From positions 1-10,623 of the forward strand of contig JAADCY010000246.1 in NCBI GenBank assembly GCA_013154205.1: DNA of 10,623 nt, given 5' to 3'. Under the pieces are notes generated by a model. That model was given only the letters and a program-made list of their open reading frames with translations. It was not told the origin of the DNA and did not search any database. The stretch comes from Thermoproteota archaeon (lineage in GTDB: Archaea > Thermoproteota > Thermoprotei_A > Sulfolobales > Desulfurococcaceae). Positions 1 to 6,847 of this stretch are shown in pieces. The position numbers were made by a program, and so were the translations under genes. Each line of letters opens with the position of its first letter. The first letter of the stretch is position 1.

Positions 1-525
1 ATACCAGTAGCGCTTCACAATACTGGTCACCCTGTTATGGCTACTTTTCACGCGGCGAATCTTGAGAGGTTGATTCAGAGGCTTACGAATCCGCCGATTA
101 ATGTGCCTAAGACTAACATGGATAGCCTTAATATTGCTTGGTTCCAGAGCGCGGTCTATAGTAAGACGGGGCTGCTTGTTCGCCGTGTTATTACGATTAA
201 TGAGATCGTCGGGTATGATCCTGAGAGCGATGCTATATCGGCTATACCTGTATTCACCTGGGATCCTGCTACTGACCAGTTCAGGTTCGCTGGTAGAGGT
301 TCTAGCTACCTATTAGAGGAGAAGATCGCTGTTATGAAGGGTATTAGTAGGAGAGATATCAAGCTGATCTATGAAGAGCTTGATCTTAGGGCTAAGTATC
401 TGAGACTACTGGTTGATAGGAATATCGTGGATTACTTCAAGGTGTTTAAGGCTATTGTAAAGGCTTACCAGCTAGGTGTAGAGGAGGCCTATAAGAAGCT
501 TCTACGCGGTGACCTCATGCTATAA
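1..525 (+). CDS. Type IV pilus/archaellum-type secretion ATPase (FlaI/GspE family), 3' end only
   Basis: The reading frame is open from base 1, so the ATG at 37 is internal and the true start lies outside the window; 174 residues are visible. The run GHPVMATFHA followed by RLIQRLT, PINVPKTNMDSLNIAWFQSAVY and EIVGYDPESD is the C-terminal part of the FlaI/TadA/GspE ATPase domain, including the His-box region after Walker B. Walker A and B themselves are upstream of the window. The family forms cytoplasmic hexamers that use ATP hydrolysis to assemble or rotate archaeal type IV filaments. The next gene, 26 bp downstream, encodes the matching GspF/FlaJ-type membrane platform, so the two are very likely co-transcribed. 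Whether the system is an archaellum, an adhesive pilus or a DNA-exchange pilus cannot be told without pilin genes. Codon use is strongly T- and G-ending, unlike the genes that follow. Confidence 0.9.
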   Translation: MPVALHNTGHPVMATFHAANLERLIQRLTNPPINVPKTNMDSLNIAWFQSAVYSKTGLLVRRVITINEIVGYDPESDAISAIPVFTWDPATDQFRFAGRGSSYLLEEKIAVMKGISRRDIKLIYEELDLRAKYLRLLVDRNIVDYFKVFKAIVKAYQLGVEEAYKKLLRGDLML

Positions 526-551
526 CATAGATACTACTGGGTGGCCCTGGC

Positions 552-2285
552 ATGCCCCGCATAGGTAAACCTAAGCTTAAAGGGTTGAAGGGCAAAGGGC
601 TAGGCAAGAAGCTACTCAGTAGTTTGTCGGGGCGTGTCAGGGCCAGCAAACAAACTATATTCATACTCGTTATTCTCGTGACAATACTTGTTTTTCTCGA
701 GAACAAGTTCTTACCGTATCCTATCAGTATTTTGGCGGGAATAGTCACTATTGTAGGAGCATTCATGATCATAGTGTTCTTCGACGTTATCAAGAAGCTA
801 AAACCAGTCTATATAGATGAAGACCTAATATACATCCTCGTACATATGCGTACAGTCGTCACAGGCAGCCCACCAATAAATCTCTTATTCAAACTTGTCG
901 GCGACTCAGAATGCTATTCTAAGACCTATAGAGATCTCTTCAAGAAGATTTATGTATTGATAAAACACTGGAGCTACGCATCACCCGACGCACTAAGACT
1001 TGTGTCCAAAGAAGCACCGAGCCGTGTCGTCGAAATGTTCCTCCAGAGACTCTCAGCAGTACTCGCCCTCGGAGCAGATGTCGGCGAATACCTCAGGATC
1101 GAGTATAACACGCTGTTCAGCGAGTACAGGACAAGCTATCTACGAAAAATCGAGGGATTAAGAGTAATACTCGGTGTATACTCGACACTAATAGGAGCAT
1201 TCATCTTTATGCTCGCCAACTTCATCCTACTAGCACTATTCTTCGGCGGAGAAGTAGACATCGTAAGAACAGGGATACTAGGAGTATCAATGGCCGAGCT
1301 AGCAGTCGCAATACTCCTTTTCTTCACAGTCAAGAGAGGAAAGTTCGAGCACAACATGAAGATACAGCCAGCAAGAGTCAGGAATATAAAGATAGCCGCA
1401 ATGGGCGGGGCCGCGGCCTGTATACCGTTCCTACTCATCCTAGGCAAGCCCTTCCTCTCAAGCCTTCAACTGGCACCAATAGTAATGGTTTTCATAGGCC
1501 TCGCCTTCCTACCCGCGGGAATACTAGCTAAGAAACATGAGAACACCATATTCGAGCTAGACGACTACTTCCCCGTATTCATAAGAGCATTTGGAGAACA
1601 CCTATCAATAGTACCCAATATGGCTGAGAGCCTCAAGCCCATCCTAGTAGCACAGCTCGGCAAGCTCAGAAACCTTATACGCAGAGCATACGCCAGGCTC
1701 ACAAACTATATCGATCCAAGAATAGTGTGGAGATACTTCGCGGGTGAATCAGGAAGCGAGCTCATAAGGAGATGCATCCATATATTCGTCGACACCGTCG
1801 AGTACGGCGGAGACGTGAAAGAAGCAGGAATACTCTTATCAGACCATTCAAACGAGCTGATCAGGCTCAGGAGGAACATGCTCCAAGTATTCAAGACGTT
1901 CGAAACAACAGTGTATCTGATGCACTCAACATCAATCCTCTTACTAACATTCATTACACAGCTAATGGTGCTCTTCTCAAAAATCCTCTCCACCTTCGTG
2001 AAATCCATACCCCCCGAGTTCGCAGGCCTCTTCTTCATAGTAACGATGTCTCCGCAAGAAATAGCCTTCCTCATAGCCATAGCCGCCTTCATAATGACAA
2101 CAGCTAACGCAGTAGCATTAATGGCTGCAAACCCAGGCTCCAAGTACATGGTGTTCCTCTACGCATCAATACTCATGATAGTAGGAGGGATCTCATACTA
2201 TCTAGGCCAATACTTCATGAACGCATTATTATCAGGATTCATGAGCGGATACATGCAGTCATTCACATCATCGCCTACAAGCTAG
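552..2285 (+). CDS. Type IV pilus/archaellum assembly membrane platform protein (FlaJ/GspF family)
   Basis: This 577-residue protein has a very basic N-terminal tail (about 30 residues rich in K and R). It is followed by hydrophobic segments at about 35-52 and 58-78, a soluble block at about 80-200, four more segments near 203-231, 245-262, 276-296 and 307-328, a second soluble block at about 335-455, and three or four segments from 458 to 555. Two cytoplasmic helical blocks alternating with membrane clusters is the layout of archaeal FlaJ/TadC proteins with two T2SSF domains. It should sit in the membrane as the platform that the upstream ATPase drives. The ATG at 552 follows a G-rich stretch (GGGTGGCC), and the 26 bp gap to the ATPase gene suggests one operon. 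Codon use changes within the gene: T-ending codons are common in the first 70 codons and rare after about base 800. The family is clear; the exact filament is not. Confidence 0.85.
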   Translation: MPRIGKPKLKGLKGKGLGKKLLSSLSGRVRASKQTIFILVILVTILVFLENKFLPYPISILAGIVTIVGAFMIIVFFDVIKKLKPVYIDEDLIYILVHMRTVVTGSPPINLLFKLVGDSECYSKTYRDLFKKIYVLIKHWSYASPDALRLVSKEAPSRVVEMFLQRLSAVLALGADVGEYLRIEYNTLFSEYRTSYLRKIEGLRVILGVYSTLIGAFIFMLANFILLALFFGGEVDIVRTGILGVSMAELAVAILLFFTVKRGKFEHNMKIQPARVRNIKIAAMGGAAACIPFLLILGKPFLSSLQLAPIVMVFIGLAFLPAGILAKKHENTIFELDDYFPVFIRAFGEHLSIVPNMAESLKPILVAQLGKLRNLIRRAYARLTNYIDPRIVWRYFAGESGSELIRRCIHIFVDTVEYGGDVKEAGILLSDHSNELIRLRRNMLQVFKTFETTVYLMHSTSILLLTFITQLMVLFSKILSTFVKSIPPEFAGLFFIVTMSPQEIAFLIAIAAFIMTTANAVALMAANPGSKYMVFLYASILMIVGGISYYLGQYFMNALLSGFMSGYMQSFTSSPTS

Positions 2286-2336
2286 TATTCTCCGTAACAA
2301 ATATGATTAAGTCGATCCTACATAGATAGTATTCAA

Positions 2337-2342
2337 GGTGAT
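2337..2342 (+). promoter_or_regulatory. Ribosome binding site GGTGAT that sets the speE start
   Basis: GGTGAT is complementary to the archaeal 16S 3' end and lies 4 nt before the ATG at 2347. The in-frame GTG at 2338 falls inside this motif, so it is unlikely to be the true start. Confidence 0.6.
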
Positions 2343-2346
2343 AATA

Positions 2347-3195
2347 ATGAGAGATGGACTAATACTTTCGGAGCCAACAAGCCCTAACATGGCCTCACTA
2401 TTCAAGATCAAGAAGATCCTCGCACAGGCCAAGACCCCGTACCAAGAAGTCCTCCTAGTTGATCTAGAAGAATTCGGCCGCGCCCTAGTAATCGATAGCT
2501 TGATACAGAGCACCGAGAGAGACGAGTTCCTATACCACGAAGTACTCGTACACCCAGCAATGGTGCTCCACCCGAACCCGAAGCGTGTACTGATCATAGG
2601 TGGTGGAGAAGGAGCTACACTCAGAGAGGTATTGAAGCATAAAACAGTCGAGAAAGCAGTAATGGTAGATATCGACGAGAAAGTAGTGGAGTTCGCCAAG
2701 AAATACCTTGGATTCATGCACCGGGGAAGCTTTGATGATCTACGCTCAGAAGTAGTGATAATGGACGGGCTGAAATACGTCAAGAACGCTGCTGAGAAGA
2801 GCTTCGACGTGGTAATCCTAGACCTCACAGACCCCTACGCAGGCCCAGCGGCCAAGCCACTCTATAGTGAGGAGTTCTACAGGGATGTCTATAGGATACT
2901 GGCGGACGACGGAGTAATGGTTACACAAGCAGGCAACAGCTTCTTCTACCGTGAAGCCTACGAGTACGTCTACAACAACGTTAAGAAAGTATTCCCCCAT
3001 GTAGCTGAGTACTGGAACTACGTGCCTAGCTTCGCATATACATGCAACTTCGTACTGGCAAGCAAGAAGTACGATCCCTACAGCCTGGAGCCCGAGAAGA
3101 TCGACAAGATACTAGAGGAGCGCGGCGTCAAGAACAAGTTCCTAAACGGCAGAGTCCTCAAAGGACTACTGCTAGCAGGCATAGTCAGGGGCTAA
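2347..3195 (+). CDS. speE: Polyamine aminopropyltransferase (spermidine synthase family)
   Basis: The protein has 282 residues from ATG 2347, a normal length for SpeE. It transfers the aminopropyl group of decarboxylated S-adenosylmethionine to an amine. Visible features in order are the N-terminal beta domain (YQEVLLVDLEEFGRALVIDS, with the conserved LIQSTERDEFLYHE), the nucleotide-binding GGGEGATLREVLKH, the acidic VDIDEKVVEFAKKY, the DGLKYV segment, and the catalytic-loop motif DLTDPYAGPAAKPLYSEEFY. The family commonly has a D-S-T-D-P-like motif here; this one has Leu as its second residue. In hyperthermophilic archaea close relatives act on agmatine or on longer amines as well as putrescine, so the true acceptor is unknown. 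It stands alone, with a 61 bp gap from the pilus gene; an A/T-rich stretch around 2299-2310 is a weak promoter candidate. Confidence 0.93.
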   Translation: MRDGLILSEPTSPNMASLFKIKKILAQAKTPYQEVLLVDLEEFGRALVIDSLIQSTERDEFLYHEVLVHPAMVLHPNPKRVLIIGGGEGATLREVLKHKTVEKAVMVDIDEKVVEFAKKYLGFMHRGSFDDLRSEVVIMDGLKYVKNAAEKSFDVVILDLTDPYAGPAAKPLYSEEFYRDVYRILADDGVMVTQAGNSFFYREAYEYVYNNVKKVFPHVAEYWNYVPSFAYTCNFVLASKKYDPYSLEPEKIDKILEERGVKNKFLNGRVLKGLLLAGIVRG

Positions 3196-3205
3196 TCCTA
3201 GCAAG

Positions 3206-3237
3206 GAATTAATCCCATATCCGACTCCATATTTATT
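3206..3237 (+). promoter_or_regulatory. Candidate TATA boxes upstream of the glycosyltransferase gene
   Basis: Two A/T-rich candidates are visible in the 110 bp gap after speE: GAATTAATC at about 3206-3214 and ATATTTATT at about 3229-3237. With the usual spacing of about 25 bp they would start transcripts near 3236 or 3258. The first would include the whole structured leader that follows; the second would cut into it. Confidence 0.4.
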
Positions 3238-3244
3238 AGTAGTG

Positions 3245-3302
3245 GGGAAGGCCAGGACAGCTGAGCCCAGCGGGGAGGCGATGAGGAGTACCCCTGTTTC
3301 CC
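3245..3302 (+). promoter_or_regulatory. GC-rich potential RNA structure (possible K-turn) in the 5' leader of the glycosyltransferase gene
   Basis: This region is much more G/C-rich than the flanks. Nested complementarity is visible by eye: GGGAA (3245-3249) with TTCCC (3298-3302), CAGG (3253-3256) with CCTG (3293-3296), and an inner CTGAGCC (3261-3267) facing GGCGATGA (3277-3284). The inner part can form GCC/GGC pairs next to tandem G-A pairs, like the K-turn of box C/D RNAs. A full C/D sRNA cannot be completed because good outer C and D boxes are absent. An alternative small hairpin, GCTG (3260-3263) with CAGC (3268-3271), competes with the K-turn. The function is inferred only: L7Ae-type control, a small RNA, or nothing. 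Confidence 0.3.
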
Positions 3303-3305
3303 GAC

Positions 3306-4286
3306 ATGGAGGCAAATGCTTTGAAGGGCGTCCTCCTTATCGCTAGCGGTGGAGGCCATACAGGCCACGCCTATACTGTATACCAGTTCATAGATAACAG
3401 GATTAGAGCAGACTTCATAATCCCCGAAAACGATCCTTTCACGTTCAAGAAGCTTGAAGGACTAGGCAGATTATATCCGGTCATAAAGCCGTTAGAGCCT
3501 AAAACCCCGTTCATAAAGGCTATACCGGGATTCATAAAAGCGTTCATGGAGTCACGCAAAATACCGTTCCATGAATATAGCTCGATAGTATGCTTCGGCA
3601 GCAACCACTGCATTGCCCCCTTCCTCACGGCAAAGCTCCACGGCCTCATAGGCGCTGTTGTGGAGGATGTAATGAGAATAGTTACTCCCAGCCGCGCAGT
3701 AAGACTCCTTTCCCGAGTATCGGAACACATATTCCTCTCCTGGCCCGAGCAGAAAAAGATCTATCCACGCGGAGTATACGTGGGGCCTCTCTACGAGAAC
3801 AGAGTCTATGAGCCGGAGAACAAGGGATACATCCTCATAGTTACAGGGACATACGGCTACCCCGAGCTTGTCGAGACAATGCTCAGTACAGGGCTGGACA
3901 ACCTAGTCATACAGACAGGCCGTGACGACCCCGAGAAATACAGGGCTAGACGTCCAGATCTGACAATATTTGATTTCGACCCCGACATCGCGCGGTGGAT
4001 AGCTGGCGCGGATCTCGTGATATGTCATCAGGGTAGAACAGCTGTGGATGCCGCCCTAACATATGAGAAACCCGTGATAATAGTTAATAATCCGAGATGG
4101 ACTCGTGCCCAGACAGTACAAGACACGTATCTCCTCGCCAAGAAGATAGGCGCGAAGTTCTACCTACATCCAGATAAGGAGAAACTATTGAACGACATAA
4201 AGAGCGTTGACAAGTGGTTCAAGCCCCGTCACTACCCTAATGGTGCCAAGAACATAGCTGATATACTTGTATCAATTAGTTTTTGA
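3306..4286 (+). CDS. Fused Alg14/Alg13-like glycosyltransferase (GT-B, MurG/GT28 type)
   Basis: The protein has up to 326 residues. The N-terminal half resembles Alg14: a first strand and glycine loop VLLIASGGGHTGHA (residues 9-22), the conserved region CFGSNHCIAPFLTAKLHG (96-113) and VVEDVMR (118-124). The C-terminal half resembles Alg13/GT28: VTGTYGYPELV (179-189), then FDFDPDIARWIAGADLVICHQGRTAVDA (222-249), with HQGR as the sugar-nucleotide loop and EKPVIIVNNPRW (254-265). In eukaryotes the halves are separate and add the second GlcNAc to a dolichol-linked sugar; here both are in one chain, as in MurG. The donor and acceptor are not known. The start is ATG 3306, but an in-frame TTG at 3321 has GGAGG (3308-3312) 8 nt upstream and may be the real start (321 residues). 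The stop overlaps a possible TTG start of the flippase gene, so the two are probably one operon. Confidence 0.85.
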   Translation: MEANALKGVLLIASGGGHTGHAYTVYQFIDNRIRADFIIPENDPFTFKKLEGLGRLYPVIKPLEPKTPFIKAIPGFIKAFMESRKIPFHEYSSIVCFGSNHCIAPFLTAKLHGLIGAVVEDVMRIVTPSRAVRLLSRVSEHIFLSWPEQKKIYPRGVYVGPLYENRVYEPENKGYILIVTGTYGYPELVETMLSTGLDNLVIQTGRDDPEKYRARRPDLTIFDFDPDIARWIAGADLVICHQGRTAVDAALTYEKPVIIVNNPRWTRAQTVQDTYLLAKKIGAKFYLHPDKEKLLNDIKSVDKWFKPRHYPNGAKNIADILVSISF

Positions 4287-4342
4287 ACAAGAACTACAGC
4301 ATAAAAACATACAGGGACGACGGGGAGAGATGGTCGCCGGGA

Positions 4343-5893
4343 ATGAGCGGTGAAGATGATACAATAACGTATACTGAGGAAGAACTCAAGGGGATTAGGG
4401 TAAGATATTCTACGATAATAAATTTCCTAAGCAGACTCTACAAGCTAGTAATATCAATAGGGTTCACATTATTCATAACCCGTAAGCTCACCGTGCAAGA
4501 ATACGGTCTCTTCACAACAATAATGGCTCTCACCTCCATATTCACTACACCAACTATTTTCACGAATATGTGGATAAGGAGATTCTACGCTAGGAAAAGA
4601 TACAGTATAGTAGCGGCCGCGCTAGCACTTTCACTCCTTTATGTACCACTAGGATTCGTGCTTTCAGTGATCGCCGGATACCTCTTCATAGGGATCAGCG
4701 GTGCTAACATAGTGTTTTTCATAATGGCCGGAGTAATCGTTGCTGCAAGTATCATCTGGCTTTCCATAGCATCGATACTCGTATCCACTAAGCCTTTCCT
4801 CGATGGGAAGATAAGGATTTTCCAAGAGACCGCGAGATTCATTACAGCCTATGTACTAGTGGTTTTGCTCGCATACAGGGTTCTGGGCGCATTATCAGCT
4901 GTTCTAGCCTCGGTTTTCATAGCATTGATTATGAGTGCTTATTACATTAGGAAGTTCAGGTTCAAGATCCCTCGTCCCAAGCTGATCTGGGAGCATATTC
5001 GTCGAATACTGTTTAATAGCTACATACCTCTTGTAAACATGATAAGCAATATTATGATGGTTTTCGAGAGACCACTAGTCACTCTCATAACACGTACAAC
5101 TGTTATCGCGGCTTACTTCGGAGTATCATATATACCGCGCAGCGTTATAATGCAGGCGAGCGGAGGATTAACGGTTGGGCTGAGCGCGAAATTACTACGT
5201 ACACCCTCCCGTAAGGATACCGAGGACGTTCTTAGGATAACGAGTATTATATCGATAGGAATGACAATACTAATGCTTGTATTCGGGATCAGTATACTTA
5301 GCCTGTTCCGAGTAGAGTATGCATCGGCTTACCTATTGTTCGCCCTCTACTCGATCGAAGCCATACTTATAACGTATGCTAATGTCTTTAGAACAGTTGC
5401 CTCTGCATCTGAGACCAAGGATCTCTATAGTTTTGGCGCTGAGCTAAAATCAACCCCGTTATTCAAACTCAGCATGGCCTACCTGATCAGATGTGCGGCG
5501 GCATTATTTATCGGGGCATTATCATCATATGCTCTTATCATTGCGGGAATCAAGAACCCGGTCTTGATCGCATTGCCCTATCCGCTGATGTGGATGCTCT
5601 CAGCCATACCCTACCTATTCTATACTTATAGAAGCGCGAGAGAAAAGCTAGCATTCATTATACCTTGGCGTGAGGTATTGGCAACTATTGCCGCAGGGAT
5701 CGCTGCATCTATACCGGTTTACTTCTTAGGGGGTACAGGCATTATTATCAGGAACTTCTGGGCTGAAGCATTTGTTCTAATCAGATATGGTGTGCTCTGG
5801 CTAGGAGTATTTGTAGCGGTTCTTCTAGGGTTGTCTAGGTGGACGAGGGAATTTGTCCGTGAAGGATTGAGGTATTTGTTCAGGAAGAGCTAA
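4343..5893 (+). CDS. Multi-pass polysaccharide/lipid-linked oligosaccharide flippase (Wzx/MATE-like, MVF superfamily)
   Basis: From ATG 4343 the protein has 516 residues, almost entirely hydrophobic, with roughly 12-14 membrane helices. The first helix region (RLYKLVISIGFTLFITRKLTV, then QEYGLFTTIMALTSI) is typical of polysaccharide-export flippases: a short amphipathic start, a long helix, then a 'eYGlf' turn. Paired basic residues separate later helices (for example YIRKFRFKIPRPK), and MERPLV-like text near the middle (FERPLVTLITRTT) marks the second helical bundle. The family moves lipid-linked glycans across the membrane. Directly upstream is a glycosyltransferase, which suggests that it exports the glycan the latter helps build. 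The start is uncertain: TTG 4283 overlaps the upstream stop and would add 20 polar residues but has no ribosome binding site; ATG 4343 has only a distant GGGGAG. Confidence 0.85.
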   Translation: MSGEDDTITYTEEELKGIRVRYSTIINFLSRLYKLVISIGFTLFITRKLTVQEYGLFTTIMALTSIFTTPTIFTNMWIRRFYARKRYSIVAAALALSLLYVPLGFVLSVIAGYLFIGISGANIVFFIMAGVIVAASIIWLSIASILVSTKPFLDGKIRIFQETARFITAYVLVVLLAYRVLGALSAVLASVFIALIMSAYYIRKFRFKIPRPKLIWEHIRRILFNSYIPLVNMISNIMMVFERPLVTLITRTTVIAAYFGVSYIPRSVIMQASGGLTVGLSAKLLRTPSRKDTEDVLRITSIISIGMTILMLVFGISILSLFRVEYASAYLLFALYSIEAILITYANVFRTVASASETKDLYSFGAELKSTPLFKLSMAYLIRCAAALFIGALSSYALIIAGIKNPVLIALPYPLMWMLSAIPYLFYTYRSAREKLAFIIPWREVLATIAAGIAASIPVYFLGGTGIIIRNFWAEAFVLIRYGVLWLGVFVAVLLGLSRWTREFVREGLRYLFRKS

Positions 5894-6690
5894 AACCGTT
5901 GTGTTCGGGGCGTGTATGTTTTTAGTGTTTCTCCATCAACTATCGCGTAGATCTCTACTAGGTCTTTCAACGGTGTCGTCTTTAGCTTCGGCATTAACAC
6001 TTCGTCTACCTGGAATATACCGGCTCTCTCAGTCATATGTACTAGTATTTTTATCGGTGCATCATCGCCCTTCTGTATCTCGACCTTACGTATACTTAGA
6101 GCTGATATATGGTGTATTGATAACCCGCCGAGCCTATAGGGTACTCTCGCCCTGCCCTCAGCCATGTCCAGCCCGTCGCCTACAGCGACACAACCCGCTT
6201 CCACTGTTAGGCACTCGGCATCGTAGGCTGTGCAGTGGATGCTGTGCATGATTTCTTGTCTGAGCCTTATCCTTGTCTCATAATCCGTTATGATCTTGGA
6301 GAGCGCCCTGTCTATGATCGGCTTTGCTAGTAGACTGCCGAGCTTCTCGTGTAGGTCTCTATGGATCGCGTTCCCTATATCATGCAGTAACGCGCCGTAG
6401 AGAGGCACTATCCATGCTAGCTCCGGGTCGTTGACAACCCTGTCTTTCACTAGGCTTGACTCGACACCGGCTTCTCTAAGCAACTTGTACAGGTAGACCG
6501 CTGCTCCAGCCGCTATTATAGCGTGTACGGGGCCGTGGTCATTGTATTTCAGCCTCTTGACAGCCATGACGTTGCTCATCTCCCAGAGCGTCCTTACTTC
6601 TGGGTCTCTCACGAGCACTCTGTATGCTGTTCTGAGAAACGTGTTGTTACTCAGTATTTCCTCCAGGAGTTTCGGCGATACTGTCGGCAT
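5890..6690 (-). CDS. HD-domain metal-dependent phosphohydrolase
   Basis: The 266-residue soluble protein carries a complete HD signature: NDHGPVHA (50-57, H52 and H56), LLHDIGNAIHRDLHE (101-115, the HD pair at 103-104, then H110 and H114), HSIH (149-152) and VGDGLDMAEGRAR (170-182, D172 or D175). These residues normally bind one or two metal ions and hydrolyse phosphate esters of nucleotides or nucleic acids. The set is intact, so it is probably active. The substrate is unknown; residues about 190-266 form an added domain of unclear nature. ATG 6690 is preceded by a near-perfect GAGGTGAT. A TATA-like CATTATATCC on the minus strand near 6743-6752 fits a short leader. Its stop overlaps the stop of the flippase gene by 4 bp, and it diverges from the PA14 gene. 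A nucleotide or cyclic-nucleotide phosphohydrolase role is only a guess. Confidence 0.85.
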   Translation of the reverse strand: MPTVSPKLLEEILSNNTFLRTAYRVLVRDPEVRTLWEMSNVMAVKRLKYNDHGPVHAIIAAGAAVYLYKLLREAGVESSLVKDRVVNDPELAWIVPLYGALLHDIGNAIHRDLHEKLGSLLAKPIIDRALSKIITDYETRIRLRQEIMHSIHCTAYDAECLTVEAGCVAVGDGLDMAEGRARVPYRLGGLSIHHISALSIRKVEIQKGDDAPIKILVHMTERAGIFQVDEVLMPKLKTTPLKDLVEIYAIVDGETLKTYTPRTQRF

Positions 6691-6697
6691 TTTCTTA

Positions 6698-6705
6698 TCA
6701 CCTCA
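6698..6705 (-). promoter_or_regulatory. Strong ribosome binding site GAGGTGAT of the HD gene
   Basis: On the minus strand GAGGTGAT lies 7 nt before the ATG at 6690. It matches the archaeal anti-Shine-Dalgarno at eight positions and fixes the start. Confidence 0.8.
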
Positions 6706-6782
6706 TTAAAAACTATTTTTAAAGAGTAATGGTTGTTATACGGGGATATAATGATTATGGTGCATGAAACGATTTATCCTAC

Positions 6783-6817
6783 CTATTAAAAACCTAGGGC
6801 CCTGTAATATCTAGGTT
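6783..6817 (+). promoter_or_regulatory. Promoter of the PA14 gene with an overlapping perfect dyad
   Basis: The TATA box CTATTAAAAA (6783-6792) predicts a start near 6812. A perfect inverted repeat, AACCTAG (6791-6797) and CTAGGTT (6811-6817), begins at the end of the TATA box and covers the predicted start. The palindrome GGGCCC sits between the arms (6797-6802), and a further GGTT-GAT-AACC (6814-6824) overlaps the right arm. Its position suits a repressor operator, but no regulator is identified. Confidence 0.5.
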
Positions 6818-6847
6818 GATAACCGAGTATTTGGAGGTCTGTAGCCC

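Noticed and set aside
1136..2149. Two long minus-strand open frames opposite the pilus membrane gene
   Set aside because: They result from the A/C-rich codon usage of the plus-strand gene, which avoids stops on the opposite strand; no ribosome binding sites or domains are seen.
2307..2828. Minus-strand open frame opposite speE
   Set aside because: It is serine- and threonine-rich shadow sequence opposite a clear SpeE gene, with no family features.
3241..3305. Complete box C/D sRNA gene
   Set aside because: A CTGA and a GCGATGA are present, but no acceptable outer C box upstream or D box downstream is found at normal guide distances.
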